NCBI RefSeq assembly: GCF_016055185.1
Contig: NZ_JAECVR010000005.1
Coordinates: 62,001-126,000, forward strand
Direction: 5' to 3'
DNA length: 64,000 nucleotides
From: Paenactinomyces guangxiensis
GTDB lineage: Bacteria > Bacillota > Bacilli > Thermoactinomycetales > Thermoactinomycetaceae
In this document: positions 54,006 to 63,083 of the stretch, piece after piece
Layout of the letters: every line of letters starts with the position of its first letter
Numbering within the stretch: position 1 is the stretch's first letter
Notes under the pieces: model-generated
What the model saw: only the letters and a program-made list of their open reading frames with translations
What the model was told of the DNA's origin: nothing
Databases searched by the model: none
Made by a program: the position numbers and the translations under genes

Positions 54006-55659
54006 ACAGATGAAAGAAACGTTGAAAAAGCAAATTAAACAAGCAGTGATCGCTTCGGGAATGGTTCCCGAGACAGAGATCCCGGAAGTGATTCTTGAGG
54101 TTCCGCGCGAGAAGGAACATGGAGATTGGGCGACCAATATAGCGATGCAATTGACAAGAGTCGCCCGTAAAAATCCGCGTGAAATTGCAGCGGCAATCGT
54201 GGAAAAAATTGATCAGCAGTCAGCGCATATTCGTGAGGTGCAGATTGCCGGACCCGGCTTTATTAATTTTTTTATGGATCGTTCTTTCTTAATCAGGGTA
54301 CTGAATGAGATTCAGTCTGCCGGCGGCAAATACGGCCGTTCTGAAGCCAGGCGCGGAGCAAAAGTCAATGTGGAGTTTTGCAGCGCCAATCCCACAGGCA
54401 ATCTCCATCTGGGGCATGCACGCGGGTCAGCTGTCGGCGATGCTTTGAGCAATATTTTAGATGCTGCCGGGTATGAAGTGACACGCGAATATTATATCAA
54501 TGACGCAGGAAACCAGATGAACATGATGGCGCTGTCTCTGGAGGCCCGGTATTTGGAGGGGTTGGGGAGAGACTGCGCTTTCCCGGAAGACGGCTATCGC
54601 GGACAGGAAATGATCGACATTGCGCAGGATTTGATCCAAAGTGAAGGGGACCGTTTGCTCTCCCTGGAGAGAGAAGAACGGCTTGCTTATCTGAAAAAGA
54701 TCGGCAAAGAGAGGCTGCTTGGCAAGATCAAATCAGATTTAAAAAAATATCGCGTTGAATTTGATGTTTGGTTTAGTGAGCTTTCTCTGTATGAATCCGG
54801 AGCAATTAAGGATACACTGAACGCACTGAAAGAACAAGGGTATACCTATGAGGAAGACGGGGCCTTGTGGTTGAAGTCGACAGCTTTTGGGGATGACAAA
54901 GACCGTGTTCTGATTAAACAGGATGGTTCTTATACCTATCTCACTCCGGATATTGCCTACCATCGTGATAAACTGCAGCGCAGCGGACGCTTGATCAACA
55001 TCTGGGGCGCGGACCATCACGGATATATCCCCCGCATGAAAGCGGCACTGGCCGCACTTGGCTATGACCCGGACAAGTTGGACGTGGTTATTACCCAGAT
55101 GGTAAAGCTGTACCGGGGGGGCGAACTGGTCAAAATGTCCAAGCGAACCGGAAAAGCAGTTACCCTGGAAGAATTGACAGAGGAAGTAGGTGTGGATGCT
55201 ACCCGCTATTTCTTTGTGATGCGTAACCCGGATACCCATCTCGACTTTGATATGGATCTTGCCGTATCACAGTCTAATGAAAATCCCGTTTATTATGTCC
55301 AGTACGCCCATGCCCGCATCTGCAGCGTATTCCGCCAGGCCGCTGAAAAAGGGATGTCCCCGTCATGGGAGGAATCTGCGCTCACCCGGTTGCAGAGCGA
55401 ACAAGAACTAGACTTGATGCAAAAACTGGGAGAATTTCCCGGCGAAATCGTCACGGCCGCAGAGCAGCTGGCCCCGCACAGGATTGTGCGTTATCTGTAT
55501 GACCTGGCAACCCAGTTTCACAGCTTCTATAATGCTCAGCGCGTGATTACCGATGATGAAGAGTTGTCCCGGGCCCGTCTGGCTCTGCTTGAGGGTGTGG
55601 CCCAAGTGGTGCGGAACGGGTTAAAGCTGGTCGGAGTACATGCACCGGAGCGGATGTAA
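53992..55659 (+). CDS. argS: Arginyl-tRNA synthetase
   Basis: A 555-residue class I synthetase. The N-terminal Arg-S domain has EKEHGDWATNIAMQLT; the HIGH motif reads HLGHARGSAVGD, and the second signature is VKMSKRTGKAVT. The C-terminal helical domain with NPVYYVQYAHARICSVFR ends in the normal VHAPERM. ATG 53992 follows the GTG of an overlapping start; the 5' end lies inside ywiB. Confidence 0.97.
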   Translation: MNPLEQMKETLKKQIKQAVIASGMVPETEIPEVILEVPREKEHGDWATNIAMQLTRVARKNPREIAAAIVEKIDQQSAHIREVQIAGPGFINFFMDRSFLIRVLNEIQSAGGKYGRSEARRGAKVNVEFCSANPTGNLHLGHARGSAVGDALSNILDAAGYEVTREYYINDAGNQMNMMALSLEARYLEGLGRDCAFPEDGYRGQEMIDIAQDLIQSEGDRLLSLEREERLAYLKKIGKERLLGKIKSDLKKYRVEFDVWFSELSLYESGAIKDTLNALKEQGYTYEEDGALWLKSTAFGDDKDRVLIKQDGSYTYLTPDIAYHRDKLQRSGRLINIWGADHHGYIPRMKAALAALGYDPDKLDVVITQMVKLYRGGELVKMSKRTGKAVTLEELTEEVGVDATRYFFVMRNPDTHLDFDMDLAVSQSNENPVYYVQYAHARICSVFRQAAEKGMSPSWEESALTRLQSEQELDLMQKLGEFPGEIVTAAEQLAPHRIVRYLYDLATQFHSFYNAQRVITDDEELSRARLALLEGVAQVVRNGLKLVGVHAPERM

Positions 55660-55681
55660 GCAGAAACCAGATAAAAATGAC

Positions 55682-55713
55682 GCCAAGGATGAACAAAATC
55701 CCTTGGCTTTTTT
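55682..55713 (+). terminator. Terminator after argS
   Basis: GCCAAGG pairs with CCTTGGC and TTTTTTA follows. Confidence 0.85.
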
Positions 55714-55832
55714 ATTTCCAGCGGCCGGGTTGCCTGTTCTGGACACAGCTGCCTGTTCCATTTAGAATTAGAAATGACAAATTTTCGTCATATATTGATC
55801 ATTTTTCGGCAGTTCGGAAATGAGGTGGAGGG

Positions 55833-57248
55833 ATGTTTCAACAAGGTTTATCTTCTGAAATCACTGGCGGGATGATTCATGATTTGTTGGATTGCCTGGA
55901 TGAGGGTATTCACATTGTCAATGCTGAAGGGATCACCATCTGCTACAATCGGGTGGCTTCGTTGCTGGACGGGTTAACCGCGGGAGAGGTGATGGGGATG
56001 CATGTGCTGGAAGCATTTCCTTCTTTGAACCAAAAAACGAGTACCCTGCTGAAGGTGCTGGAAACAGGGGTGCCGATTGACGACCAGCAACAAACCTATA
56101 CCAATCGTAAGGGAAAGCAAATCGTTACGGTAAACAGAACGATCCCATTGAGGCATTCCGGTCATATCGTAGGAGCTGTAGAGATTTCCAAAGATATTAC
56201 ACAGATGAAACATCTGTCCGAGCAAGTGATAGACTTGCAAAAGCGGATGCGTGAACCAAGAGTGAAAAAAGCAGTACATAAAAATCAATTTTACCGCTTT
56301 GAAGATATTATTACGCAAAATCCGGTGATGTTAAAAGAAATGGAGCGCGCCAAACGGGCAGCTTTTACCCACTCCCCGGTACTGGTCATCGGTGAGACCG
56401 GAACGGGCAAAGAGTTGATCGCACAGTCAATTCACAGCAGCTCTCCGCGGGCCCATCAACCGTTTATTGCCCAGAATTGTGCCGCTATTCCATCATCTCT
56501 CCTGGAAGGGATCTTATTTGGTACGGTAAAAGGAACATTTACAGGGGCTGAAGACCGTCCCGGCCTGTTTGAACTGGCCGACGGAGGCACCCTCTTTCTG
56601 GATGAGATTCAGGCCATGCCGGTTGAATTGCAGGCCAAATTGTTGCGGGTGTTAGAGGAGGGAGCGGTGAGAAGGGTTGGCAGCACGAAGCTTCGTTCTA
56701 TCAATGTGCGAACAGTGGTTGCCACCAATGAGGACCCGCTGCTAAGTATTCGCGAGGGGCGCTTGCGCCGGGATTTGTATTACCGGATCCATGTGGTAGG
56801 CATTTATCTCCCGCCTTTAAGAGAGAGAAGAGAAGATATTGAGCTGTTGTCCAACTATTTTTTGACAAAGATCAAGGGAAGCATAAACTCTTATGTAGAA
56901 AGAATTTCCGGGGAAGTCATAAAAGTATTTCTACAGTATGATTGGCCCGGAAATGTAAGGGAGTTGGAGCATACCGTGGAAGGGGCTCTCAATCTGGCAA
57001 CAGGCAAAGAAATTCAACTGGAACACCTGCCGGCCCATTTCCATTCTACGGAGAGAAAGTTTTCGCTTGATTTGTTTTCAGATGGTAAAAACTTGCGCCA
57101 GATATTAAACGAGGTTGAAGAAAGCATGATTCGCCAGGCCTTGCATCAATCGGGAGGAAATGTACTGCAAGCGGCGGAACGGCTGGGAATTCCCCGCCAA
57201 ACCTTGCAATACAAGCTGAAGAAATTGGGAATCCAGGCAGAAAGGTGA
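55833..57248 (+). CDS. Sigma-54 interaction regulator (PAS, AAA+, Fis)
   Basis: A 471-residue RocR-type activator. PAS domain (about 15-125) with LLDCLDEGIHIVNAEGITICYN; AAA+ domain (about 155-390) with GETGTGKELIAQSIH, FLDEIQAMPVELQAKLLRVLEEG, RRDLYYRIHV and DWPGNVRELEHTV; and a Fis-type helix-turn-helix (about 430-470) with GGNVLQAAERLGIPRQTLQYKLKKLGI. The sigma-54 contact loop reads GTFTGA instead of GAFTGA. A -24/-12 promoter lies 570 bases downstream, so it probably activates the lysine-degradation operon. ATG follows GGTGGAGGG. Confidence 0.92.
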   Translation: MFQQGLSSEITGGMIHDLLDCLDEGIHIVNAEGITICYNRVASLLDGLTAGEVMGMHVLEAFPSLNQKTSTLLKVLETGVPIDDQQQTYTNRKGKQIVTVNRTIPLRHSGHIVGAVEISKDITQMKHLSEQVIDLQKRMREPRVKKAVHKNQFYRFEDIITQNPVMLKEMERAKRAAFTHSPVLVIGETGTGKELIAQSIHSSSPRAHQPFIAQNCAAIPSSLLEGILFGTVKGTFTGAEDRPGLFELADGGTLFLDEIQAMPVELQAKLLRVLEEGAVRRVGSTKLRSINVRTVVATNEDPLLSIREGRLRRDLYYRIHVVGIYLPPLRERREDIELLSNYFLTKIKGSINSYVERISGEVIKVFLQYDWPGNVRELEHTVEGALNLATGKEIQLEHLPAHFHSTERKFSLDLFSDGKNLRQILNEVEESMIRQALHQSGGNVLQAAERLGIPRQTLQYKLKKLGIQAER

Positions 57249-57259
57249 GGAAAAGAATC

Positions 57260-57715
57260 ATGCCAGACTGTTTTATCTGTAAAAAGCACCGTAGTGAGAT
57301 TTCAACAAAAGCAGGATGGATCTACGGGGATGAACACCTTCAAGTGTTTCACAGGCCTTTGCTCGGACAGGAAAAGAAAGTCTATCTGGGTTATCTCATG
57401 ATTGAACCAAACAGGCATATTCAGGGATTGGACGAGTTGGAAGATATCGAAGCACAAGCCGTTGGAGTGATGCAAGCCAGATTGAGCCGGATTTTGAAAC
57501 GGGAATTGAAAGCGGAACATGTTTATTCATTTGTCATTGGCAACCACGTCCCCCACCTGCATATCCATATCGTTCCTCGTTATCCTGGTGCTCCCCGCGA
57601 ATACTGGGGAGTTCGGATCGATGAATGGCCTGATGCGCCCCGTGGAGGACAAGCGGAAATCATGACCATTTGCGAAAAGTTACGGGAGTCTCTCATACTG
57701 GAAAACAAGAGTTGA
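57260..57715 (+). CDS. HIT family hydrolase
   Basis: A 151-residue HIT protein. It has DCFICKKHR near the N-terminus and the histidine triad HVPHLHIHIVPR near the C-terminus. HIT proteins hydrolyse or transfer nucleotides; the substrate is unknown. ATG 57260 follows GGTGAGGAAAAG; it starts just after the regulator gene and may be coexpressed with it. A terminator follows. Confidence 0.85.
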   Translation: MPDCFICKKHRSEISTKAGWIYGDEHLQVFHRPLLGQEKKVYLGYLMIEPNRHIQGLDELEDIEAQAVGVMQARLSRILKRELKAEHVYSFVIGNHVPHLHIHIVPRYPGAPREYWGVRIDEWPDAPRGGQAEIMTICEKLRESLILENKS

Positions 57716-57751
57716 TCCGGGAATAACGCCATGGAAGTCAATTTTGCCATT

Positions 57752-57779
57752 TGGATGCCGAAAATTCGGCATCTTTTTT
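57752..57779 (+). terminator. Terminator after the HIT gene
   Basis: GATGCCGAA (57754-57762) pairs with TTCGGCATC (57765-57773), then TTTTTT. Confidence 0.88.
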
Positions 57780-57821
57780 GTTTACAGAAAAAATAAAAGG
57801 CTAGATTACCCGGATTCACAG

Positions 57822-57838
57822 TTGGCATCATTCTTGCA
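57822..57838 (+). promoter_or_regulatory. Sigma-54 (-24/-12) promoter of the lysine operon
   Basis: TTGGCATCATTCTTGCA has the GG and GC doublets exactly ten bases apart, as RpoN promoters require. It lies between a terminator and kdd, about 40 bases upstream of the gene. Confidence 0.82.
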
Positions 57839-57876
57839 GTAAGAATGATGTGAGAGAACGAGGAGGTGGAATCTGT

Positions 57877-58932
57877 TTGAAAACAAATGATCCAATCGCA
57901 CCTGGACACAAATACGGACTTCATCGTGTATTGGAGCCGGCGGGTGTGTTGCCTCAGCCGGCCTGGAAGCTTAATGCCGATCCTTATCCGCTGGAAAGTG
58001 AACTGCTGATTGATGTGCTGCGATTAAATATTGATTCTGCTTCCTTTGCCCAACTGAAAGAAGAGGCGGAACAATGTCCGGACCGGATCAAACAAAGAGT
58101 GATGGAAATTGTGGCAGAACGGGGGAAAATGCACAATCCGGTCACAGGTTCCGGCGGAATGCTCATTGGCCGGGTGGAACAGGTCGGCTCTCAATTTCCA
58201 AACCGGCCGGCACCCGGAACAAAAATTGCCACCCTTGTTTCGTTGACATTAACCCCGCTCATTCTGACTGATATCCATCACATCGATATGAAAACAGGAC
58301 AGATGGATGTGAGCGGGAAAGCGATTTTATTTCAAAGCGGCCCGTATGCCGTATTGCCCGAGGACCTGCCGGAGTCTGTCTCGCTGGCGGCTCTGGATGT
58401 GTGCGGGGCTCCGGCACAGACAGCTTCGTTGGTAAAACCGCAGGATCGGGTGCTGGTGATGGGAGCCGGTGGAAAATCAGGCTTGCTCTGTTTATACCAG
58501 GCGTGGAAACAGGCGGGTCGATCCGGGCAGGTCATCGCGCTGGAGTCTCACCCCGACGCCTGTAAGGAAATTGGGGCCCTTGGGTTGGCCCATCAGGTGG
58601 TTCAGATTGATGCTGCTGACCCGGTGGCTGTATATGAAACGGTTGCCGACATCACAGAGGGAAAGATGGCTGATCTCACCATCAATTGTGTCAATGTTCC
58701 ACATACAGAGCTTTCCTCCATTTTAGCTACCGGGGACGGAGGGATGGTTTACTTCTTCAGTATGGCAGTCCGTTTTACCACGGCCGCCCTGGGCGCGGAA
58801 GGAGTGGGAAAAGATGTCCGCATGATGATCGGCAACGGATATGCTCCTGGACATGCGGATCATACATTAAACCTCCTCCGGGAATCCCACCCGCTCCGGG
58901 AATTGTTTTACCGTCGTTATGCCTCTCATTGA
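57877..58932 (+). CDS. kdd: L-erythro-3,5-diaminohexanoate dehydrogenase
   Basis: A 351-residue NAD-linked oxidoreductase that deaminates 3,5-diaminohexanoate in lysine fermentation. It starts LKTNDPIAPGHKYGLHRVLEPAGVLPQ, has a MGAGGKSGLLCLYQAWKQ nucleotide-binding motif and GNGYAPGHADHTLNLLRE near the end. TTG 57877 follows AGGAGGTGG; an upstream extension is not family-like. First gene after the sigma-54 promoter. The Kdd call rests on the family pattern and the kamA-kamD neighbours. Confidence 0.9.
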   Translation: MKTNDPIAPGHKYGLHRVLEPAGVLPQPAWKLNADPYPLESELLIDVLRLNIDSASFAQLKEEAEQCPDRIKQRVMEIVAERGKMHNPVTGSGGMLIGRVEQVGSQFPNRPAPGTKIATLVSLTLTPLILTDIHHIDMKTGQMDVSGKAILFQSGPYAVLPEDLPESVSLAALDVCGAPAQTASLVKPQDRVLVMGAGGKSGLLCLYQAWKQAGRSGQVIALESHPDACKEIGALGLAHQVVQIDAADPVAVYETVADITEGKMADLTINCVNVPHTELSSILATGDGGMVYFFSMAVRFTTAALGAEGVGKDVRMMIGNGYAPGHADHTLNLLRESHPLRELFYRRYASH

Positions 58933-59072
58933 AACGGTTTTTTTGATGCGTGACAGTTTTTTGCCGGTCGGGTCGACAAAGGTTATTCCCCGGAATTTGC
59001 CTTCCTGCATGAACAAAACTTTCATTACTGGTTGTGCCGGCAAGTAAAAAACAACAGGAGAGGAGCATTTTT

Positions 59073-60389
59073 ATGAGAGATTGGCGCGAAGTAGAGCTGT
59101 GGAAAGATGTGACCGAGGAGCAGTGGAATGACTGGCTGTGGCAACTGACCCATACCATTCGCAACATGGAAGACTTGAGCAAAGTGATTAACTTAACGGA
59201 GGAAGAAACCGGCGGTGTGGAGATCTCCAAGCAGACCATTCCTTTGAATATCACCCCTTACTATGCTCTGTTGATGGACCCTGATGATCCGAAAGATCCC
59301 ATTCGCATGCAATCTGTGCCAATTTCTTCGGAGTTGAACCGCACTGCCTACGATATGGAAGATCCGCTCCTGGAAGATACAGATTCACCGGTACAAGGGC
59401 TGACTCACCGCTATCCCGACCGTGTTTTATTTCTGATCACCAACCAGTGTTCGATGTACTGCCGCTATTGTACACGCCGTCGTTTCTCCGGACAGATTGG
59501 CATGGGAGTTCCGAAAAAGCAGATGGATGCCTGTATCGATTATATTCGCAGCAATCCGGAGGTGCGTGACGTATTGTTGTCCGGGGGAGACGGGCTCCTG
59601 GTTAATGACCGTATTTTAGAGTACCTGCTAAAAAATCTGCGTGAGATTCCCCATGTTGAGATCATTCGCATTGGAACACGGGCTCCTGTGGTCTTTCCCC
59701 AGCGGATCACGGAAAATCTGTGCACGATCCTGAAAAAATATCACCCGGTCTGGATTAATACCCACTTCAACCACCCCAAAGAATTGACTCCCGAAGCCAG
59801 ACGGGCTTGTGAAATGCTGGCTGACGCCGGCGTTCCGCTCGGAAACCAGGCGGTGATCTTAGCAGGGATTAACGATTGTCCGTTTACGATGAAAAAACTG
59901 ATGCATGAGCTGGTCAAAACACGCGTAAGGCCTTACTACATCTATCAATGCGACTTGTCTGAAGGAATTGGACATTTCCGCGCCCCAGTCTCCAAAGGGA
60001 TTGAGATTATGGAGTATCTGCGCGGGCATACGTCCGGTTACGCCATTCCTACCTTTGTTGTGGATGCACCCGGAGGCGGAGGGAAAATTCCGCTCAGCCC
60101 CAACTATATCATTGCACAAAGCCCCGCCAAGACGGTTTTGCGAAACTTTGAGGGCGTAATCACCAGCTATCCTGAACCGGAAAACTACCAACCGCATGAC
60201 CCGGCAACCTGTGAATATTGCCAGGCGGCCGGAGCATCTGTGGGGATTGCTTCACTGATGAGTGATGAGCGCATCAATCTGGAACCCAAACACTTATCCC
60301 GCGAAGACCGGCGCTATTTATTACAGAAGAAAGAAAACAAAGCATCAGTTGAGATGGCAGCGGCAAAAGAAGGAGCGAGAGAGCGTTAG
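59073..60389 (+). CDS. kamA: L-lysine 2,3-aminomutase (radical SAM)
   Basis: A 438-residue enzyme converting L-lysine to L-beta-lysine with PLP and SAM. The radical SAM cluster motif is CSMYCRYCTRRR, preceded by YPDRVLFLITNQ. PLP and substrate motifs follow in SGGDGLLVND, TRAPVVFPQRIT and DAPGGGGKIPLSPNY. ATG 59073 follows AGGAGAGGAGC. The C-terminal ATCEYC metal motif is present. Confidence 0.96.
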   Translation: MRDWREVELWKDVTEEQWNDWLWQLTHTIRNMEDLSKVINLTEEETGGVEISKQTIPLNITPYYALLMDPDDPKDPIRMQSVPISSELNRTAYDMEDPLLEDTDSPVQGLTHRYPDRVLFLITNQCSMYCRYCTRRRFSGQIGMGVPKKQMDACIDYIRSNPEVRDVLLSGGDGLLVNDRILEYLLKNLREIPHVEIIRIGTRAPVVFPQRITENLCTILKKYHPVWINTHFNHPKELTPEARRACEMLADAGVPLGNQAVILAGINDCPFTMKKLMHELVKTRVRPYYIYQCDLSEGIGHFRAPVSKGIEIMEYLRGHTSGYAIPTFVVDAPGGGGKIPLSPNYIIAQSPAKTVLRNFEGVITSYPEPENYQPHDPATCEYCQAAGASVGIASLMSDERINLEPKHLSREDRRYLLQKKENKASVEMAAAKEGARER

Positions 60390-60394
60390 AGTTG

Positions 60395-61453
60395 ATGGTG
60401 AAATCTTTGTTTTCAACTCTCGTTCATCCGTCGATCCAAACACTGGCCGTCGTAGGGTTGTCTAAAAATGCGGGTAAAACAACTGTGCTTAACGCGATGA
60501 TCAGGGAGCTATACCCCCGGATTTCTCTGGGGCTGGCCAGCATCGGGATCGATGGGGAAGAACGGGATGCGTGGAGTGGACGGAACAAACCCCCTGTCTA
60601 TGTGCCGGAAGGTGTTTGTGTAGCCACTGCCGGGCCGCTACTCGATCTGCAACCGGGGCATTGGGAGGTGCTCCTGGCCACAGGTGTGCACACGTTGATG
60701 GGGGAAGTTTTCATCGCCAGATGCCGGCGGGCGAACCAGGTAAAGCTGGCAGGTGTAAACTCATCGGAAGGAGTGGCCAGGATTAAACGCGGCTTTCAGA
60801 TGGCCGGCGGAGTTCAGCTGACCCTGCTGGATGGTGCTTACGATCGACAAACCACTGCCAGCCCTTATGTGACAGACGCTGCTCTCGTTGTTGCGGGGGC
60901 CAGCCTCAGTTCTTCTCTACAGGGTGTTTTGCAGAAAATGGAAGAGTGGTTTCACCTTTTTACACGGCCCGTTTGCCGGGAAGATCAGCTTAGCCGGCTC
61001 GGCCGCCGGGCAATCGAAGAAAGAAGCATATTTGCAATCGTGAATGAGAAGGTTGAGAAGCTTCCTTTTGCTACACTTCTGCAAATGGCCCGGAATGAGG
61101 CAGCCATCGCTAAGAACTGGCAGGCGGTTGCTGTCCCCGGTGCGCTGACAGACCGAATGTTGCATGAATTGATGGAGAAAAAAGCAGCCCTTACTATCGT
61201 TGTCCCTGATGCGACTCATCTTTTCCTCTCTTTGCCTGCGGTACGCCGTTTTTACCAGATGGGCGGAGATCTTCAGGTGTGTCGTAACATTCACTTACTG
61301 GGAGTGGCTGTTAACCCGGTGTCGCCTGAAGGTTTTTCCTTTCCTCCGGCAGAGATGAAGCAAAAAGTGGCCAAGATTTGCGCTCCGCTTCCGGTGATTG
61401 ATGTGGTGAGGGAGCCGGTACAGGAAGGAGGGGGCGGTTATGCTTGTGGATGA
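60395..61453 (+). CDS. kamB: Lysine 5,6-aminomutase reactivase subunit KamB
   Basis: About 352 residues with a P-loop VVGLSKNAGKTTVLNAMI near the N-terminus and a GIDGEERD switch-like segment. This matches the KamB protein that sits with KamC beside lysine 5,6-aminomutase genes and helps reactivate the B12 enzyme. The ATG at 60395 follows a TTG at 60392; the ribosome site is weak, suggesting coupling to kamA. It overlaps kamC by 14 bases. Confidence 0.85.
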   Translation: MVKSLFSTLVHPSIQTLAVVGLSKNAGKTTVLNAMIRELYPRISLGLASIGIDGEERDAWSGRNKPPVYVPEGVCVATAGPLLDLQPGHWEVLLATGVHTLMGEVFIARCRRANQVKLAGVNSSEGVARIKRGFQMAGGVQLTLLDGAYDRQTTASPYVTDAALVVAGASLSSSLQGVLQKMEEWFHLFTRPVCREDQLSRLGRRAIEERSIFAIVNEKVEKLPFATLLQMARNEAAIAKNWQAVAVPGALTDRMLHELMEKKAALTIVVPDATHLFLSLPAVRRFYQMGGDLQVCRNIHLLGVAVNPVSPEGFSFPPAEMKQKVAKICAPLPVIDVVREPVQEGGGGYACG

Positions 61454-63083
61454 GGAGACCAGGCAGGATTTGCATGTTGATGAAATCTGGTCATGGTTTC
61501 AACCCTTCACACCAATGGGAGAACAGGCTAAACGAAAGTGTACCCCCTTTCTGCCCGGACAAGAAACAGAGTGGCAACAACTTCTTCTTGAGCAGGAAGA
61601 GATGCAAAAACAACTATCTGCCATTCCGAAGCAAATCGGGCGGCTGGAAGAGATATTGCGCCGCGTTCCTGACATTGCCGGCATCCTGGAAAGATGGACG
61701 GCTGCAAAATCGCCCGGCTTAACCGAGTGGTTCAAGATAAAGCAGTTTTTGTGGCAACTAAGCGAATGGTCCAAATGGATGGAATTGGCACAGATGCCTT
61801 CTTCTCTGATACTTACACCAGCAGAGAAGGAGATGTGTGAAATGCTGTTGTGGAAATTAAATCCGACTCCGCCTTTGCAGCCTTCTTTTGCTTTTGTTGA
61901 TGGTTATGACGGAAGATTAAAACAGCTTCGCCGGCAGCGGAATGCCATTGAACGTGAATTTCGGGAGCAAAAAGAAGAAGAAGCGCAGAAAGTGGACAGC
62001 ACTTACCGGATTCGCCGCAATCGTCTGGGTGAGTGGGTGGCGGTGAAGGGATCACAACTGGATCAAGCGCTAAAGCAGGAAGCCTGTCTCCGGCTGGCCA
62101 GAGAAACGGTGTATGACTCTGTCTATGTGTTTCAGCATCCGAATGAAGCGGCCTGCCAGCAGCAACTGGATCATATAACCAAGAAAATCGAATCGTTGGA
62201 ACAAGAGATATCTGTTGGTTTGGCAGAATTTTTTCGCCCTTATATTCCTGTACTGCAAACATGGGTACAGAAACTGGCCCACTTTGATCTCCAGTGGGCT
62301 CGCATCCGGGCCGCGCAAATCTGGCAGGGAGTCAAGCCGGAGCACTCGGAGGAACTTTTTGAAATTGACCGGGGATTTCATCCGGTAATTGCCCGGCACC
62401 TGCGTGAAACAGGGCTGTCTGTGACACCGGTCCAATTGACGTTGAGACGGGGCGTAACAGTGATTATCGGCCCCAACATGGGCGGGAAAACCGTTGCGTT
62501 AAAGACGGCCGGAATCATCGCCGTACTGGCGGGATACGGCTTCTTTGTACCGGCAGCCGCTTGTAAGATACCGCTTTTCCCGTGGGTAACCAGCTTGATT
62601 GGAGACAGACAAAATGTAAATCAGGGGTTAAGCAGTTTTGGAGCAGAGATAGCGCGTTTGAGCAAGTGGGTCAGGCGGAAAGAAGAAGGATTGTTGTTGC
62701 TGGATGAACTAGGCAGAGGGACCAACCCCGTTGAGGGGGCAGCCCTTTCGCAGGCTGTGACGAAATATTTCATCGATGCCGGAAAGTGGGTAGTTCATGT
62801 CACGCACTATCGAGAAGTGATAGTGATAGAGGGAATTCAAGGGTACCGGGTGGCGGGGATTCAACTGAAACATTTACAAGAGAGAATGGCTGGCCATCCC
62901 GGTCAGATTCACCGTTTATTACAGGAACAAATGGATTACCGGCTCATTCCGCTGCAAAAAACGGATTCCCTGCCGGAACAGGCGATTGTGATTGCCGAGG
63001 CACTGGGTCTTGATCCAATCATTACTCAAGAGGCAAAAAGACTGGTAAATAAAGAGAGAGGGGAGGAGTATGATGGATCATAA
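61440..63083 (+). CDS. kamC: MutS-like ATPase KamC, aminomutase reactivase
   Basis: A 547-residue protein with the MutS-family ABC ATPase at its C-terminus: GPNMGGKTVALKTAGI (Walker A), SSFGAEIARL, and LLLLDELGRGTNPVEG (signature and Walker B). The N-terminal half is a helical, MutS core-like region with a charged coiled coil (about 160-200). No mismatch-binding domain is seen. Position between kamB and kamD fits the KamC reactivase rather than DNA repair. Confidence 0.88.
   Translation: MLVDEETRQDLHVDEIWSWFQPFTPMGEQAKRKCTPFLPGQETEWQQLLLEQEEMQKQLSAIPKQIGRLEEILRRVPDIAGILERWTAAKSPGLTEWFKIKQFLWQLSEWSKWMELAQMPSSLILTPAEKEMCEMLLWKLNPTPPLQPSFAFVDGYDGRLKQLRRQRNAIEREFREQKEEEAQKVDSTYRIRRNRLGEWVAVKGSQLDQALKQEACLRLARETVYDSVYVFQHPNEAACQQQLDHITKKIESLEQEISVGLAEFFRPYIPVLQTWVQKLAHFDLQWARIRAAQIWQGVKPEHSEELFEIDRGFHPVIARHLRETGLSVTPVQLTLRRGVTVIIGPNMGGKTVALKTAGIIAVLAGYGFFVPAAACKIPLFPWVTSLIGDRQNVNQGLSSFGAEIARLSKWVRRKEEGLLLLDELGRGTNPVEGAALSQAVTKYFIDAGKWVVHVTHYREVIVIEGIQGYRVAGIQLKHLQERMAGHPGQIHRLLQEQMDYRLIPLQKTDSLPEQAIVIAEALGLDPIITQEAKRLVNKERGEEYDGS

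Noticed and set aside
55430-55450. A second Noc-binding site in argS
   Set aside because: ATTTCCCGGCGAAAT has an extra base between the halves, so the palindrome is broken.
61440-63083. KamC as a DNA mismatch repair MutS/MutS2
   Set aside because: It lacks the mismatch-binding and Smr domains and is embedded in the aminomutase operon.
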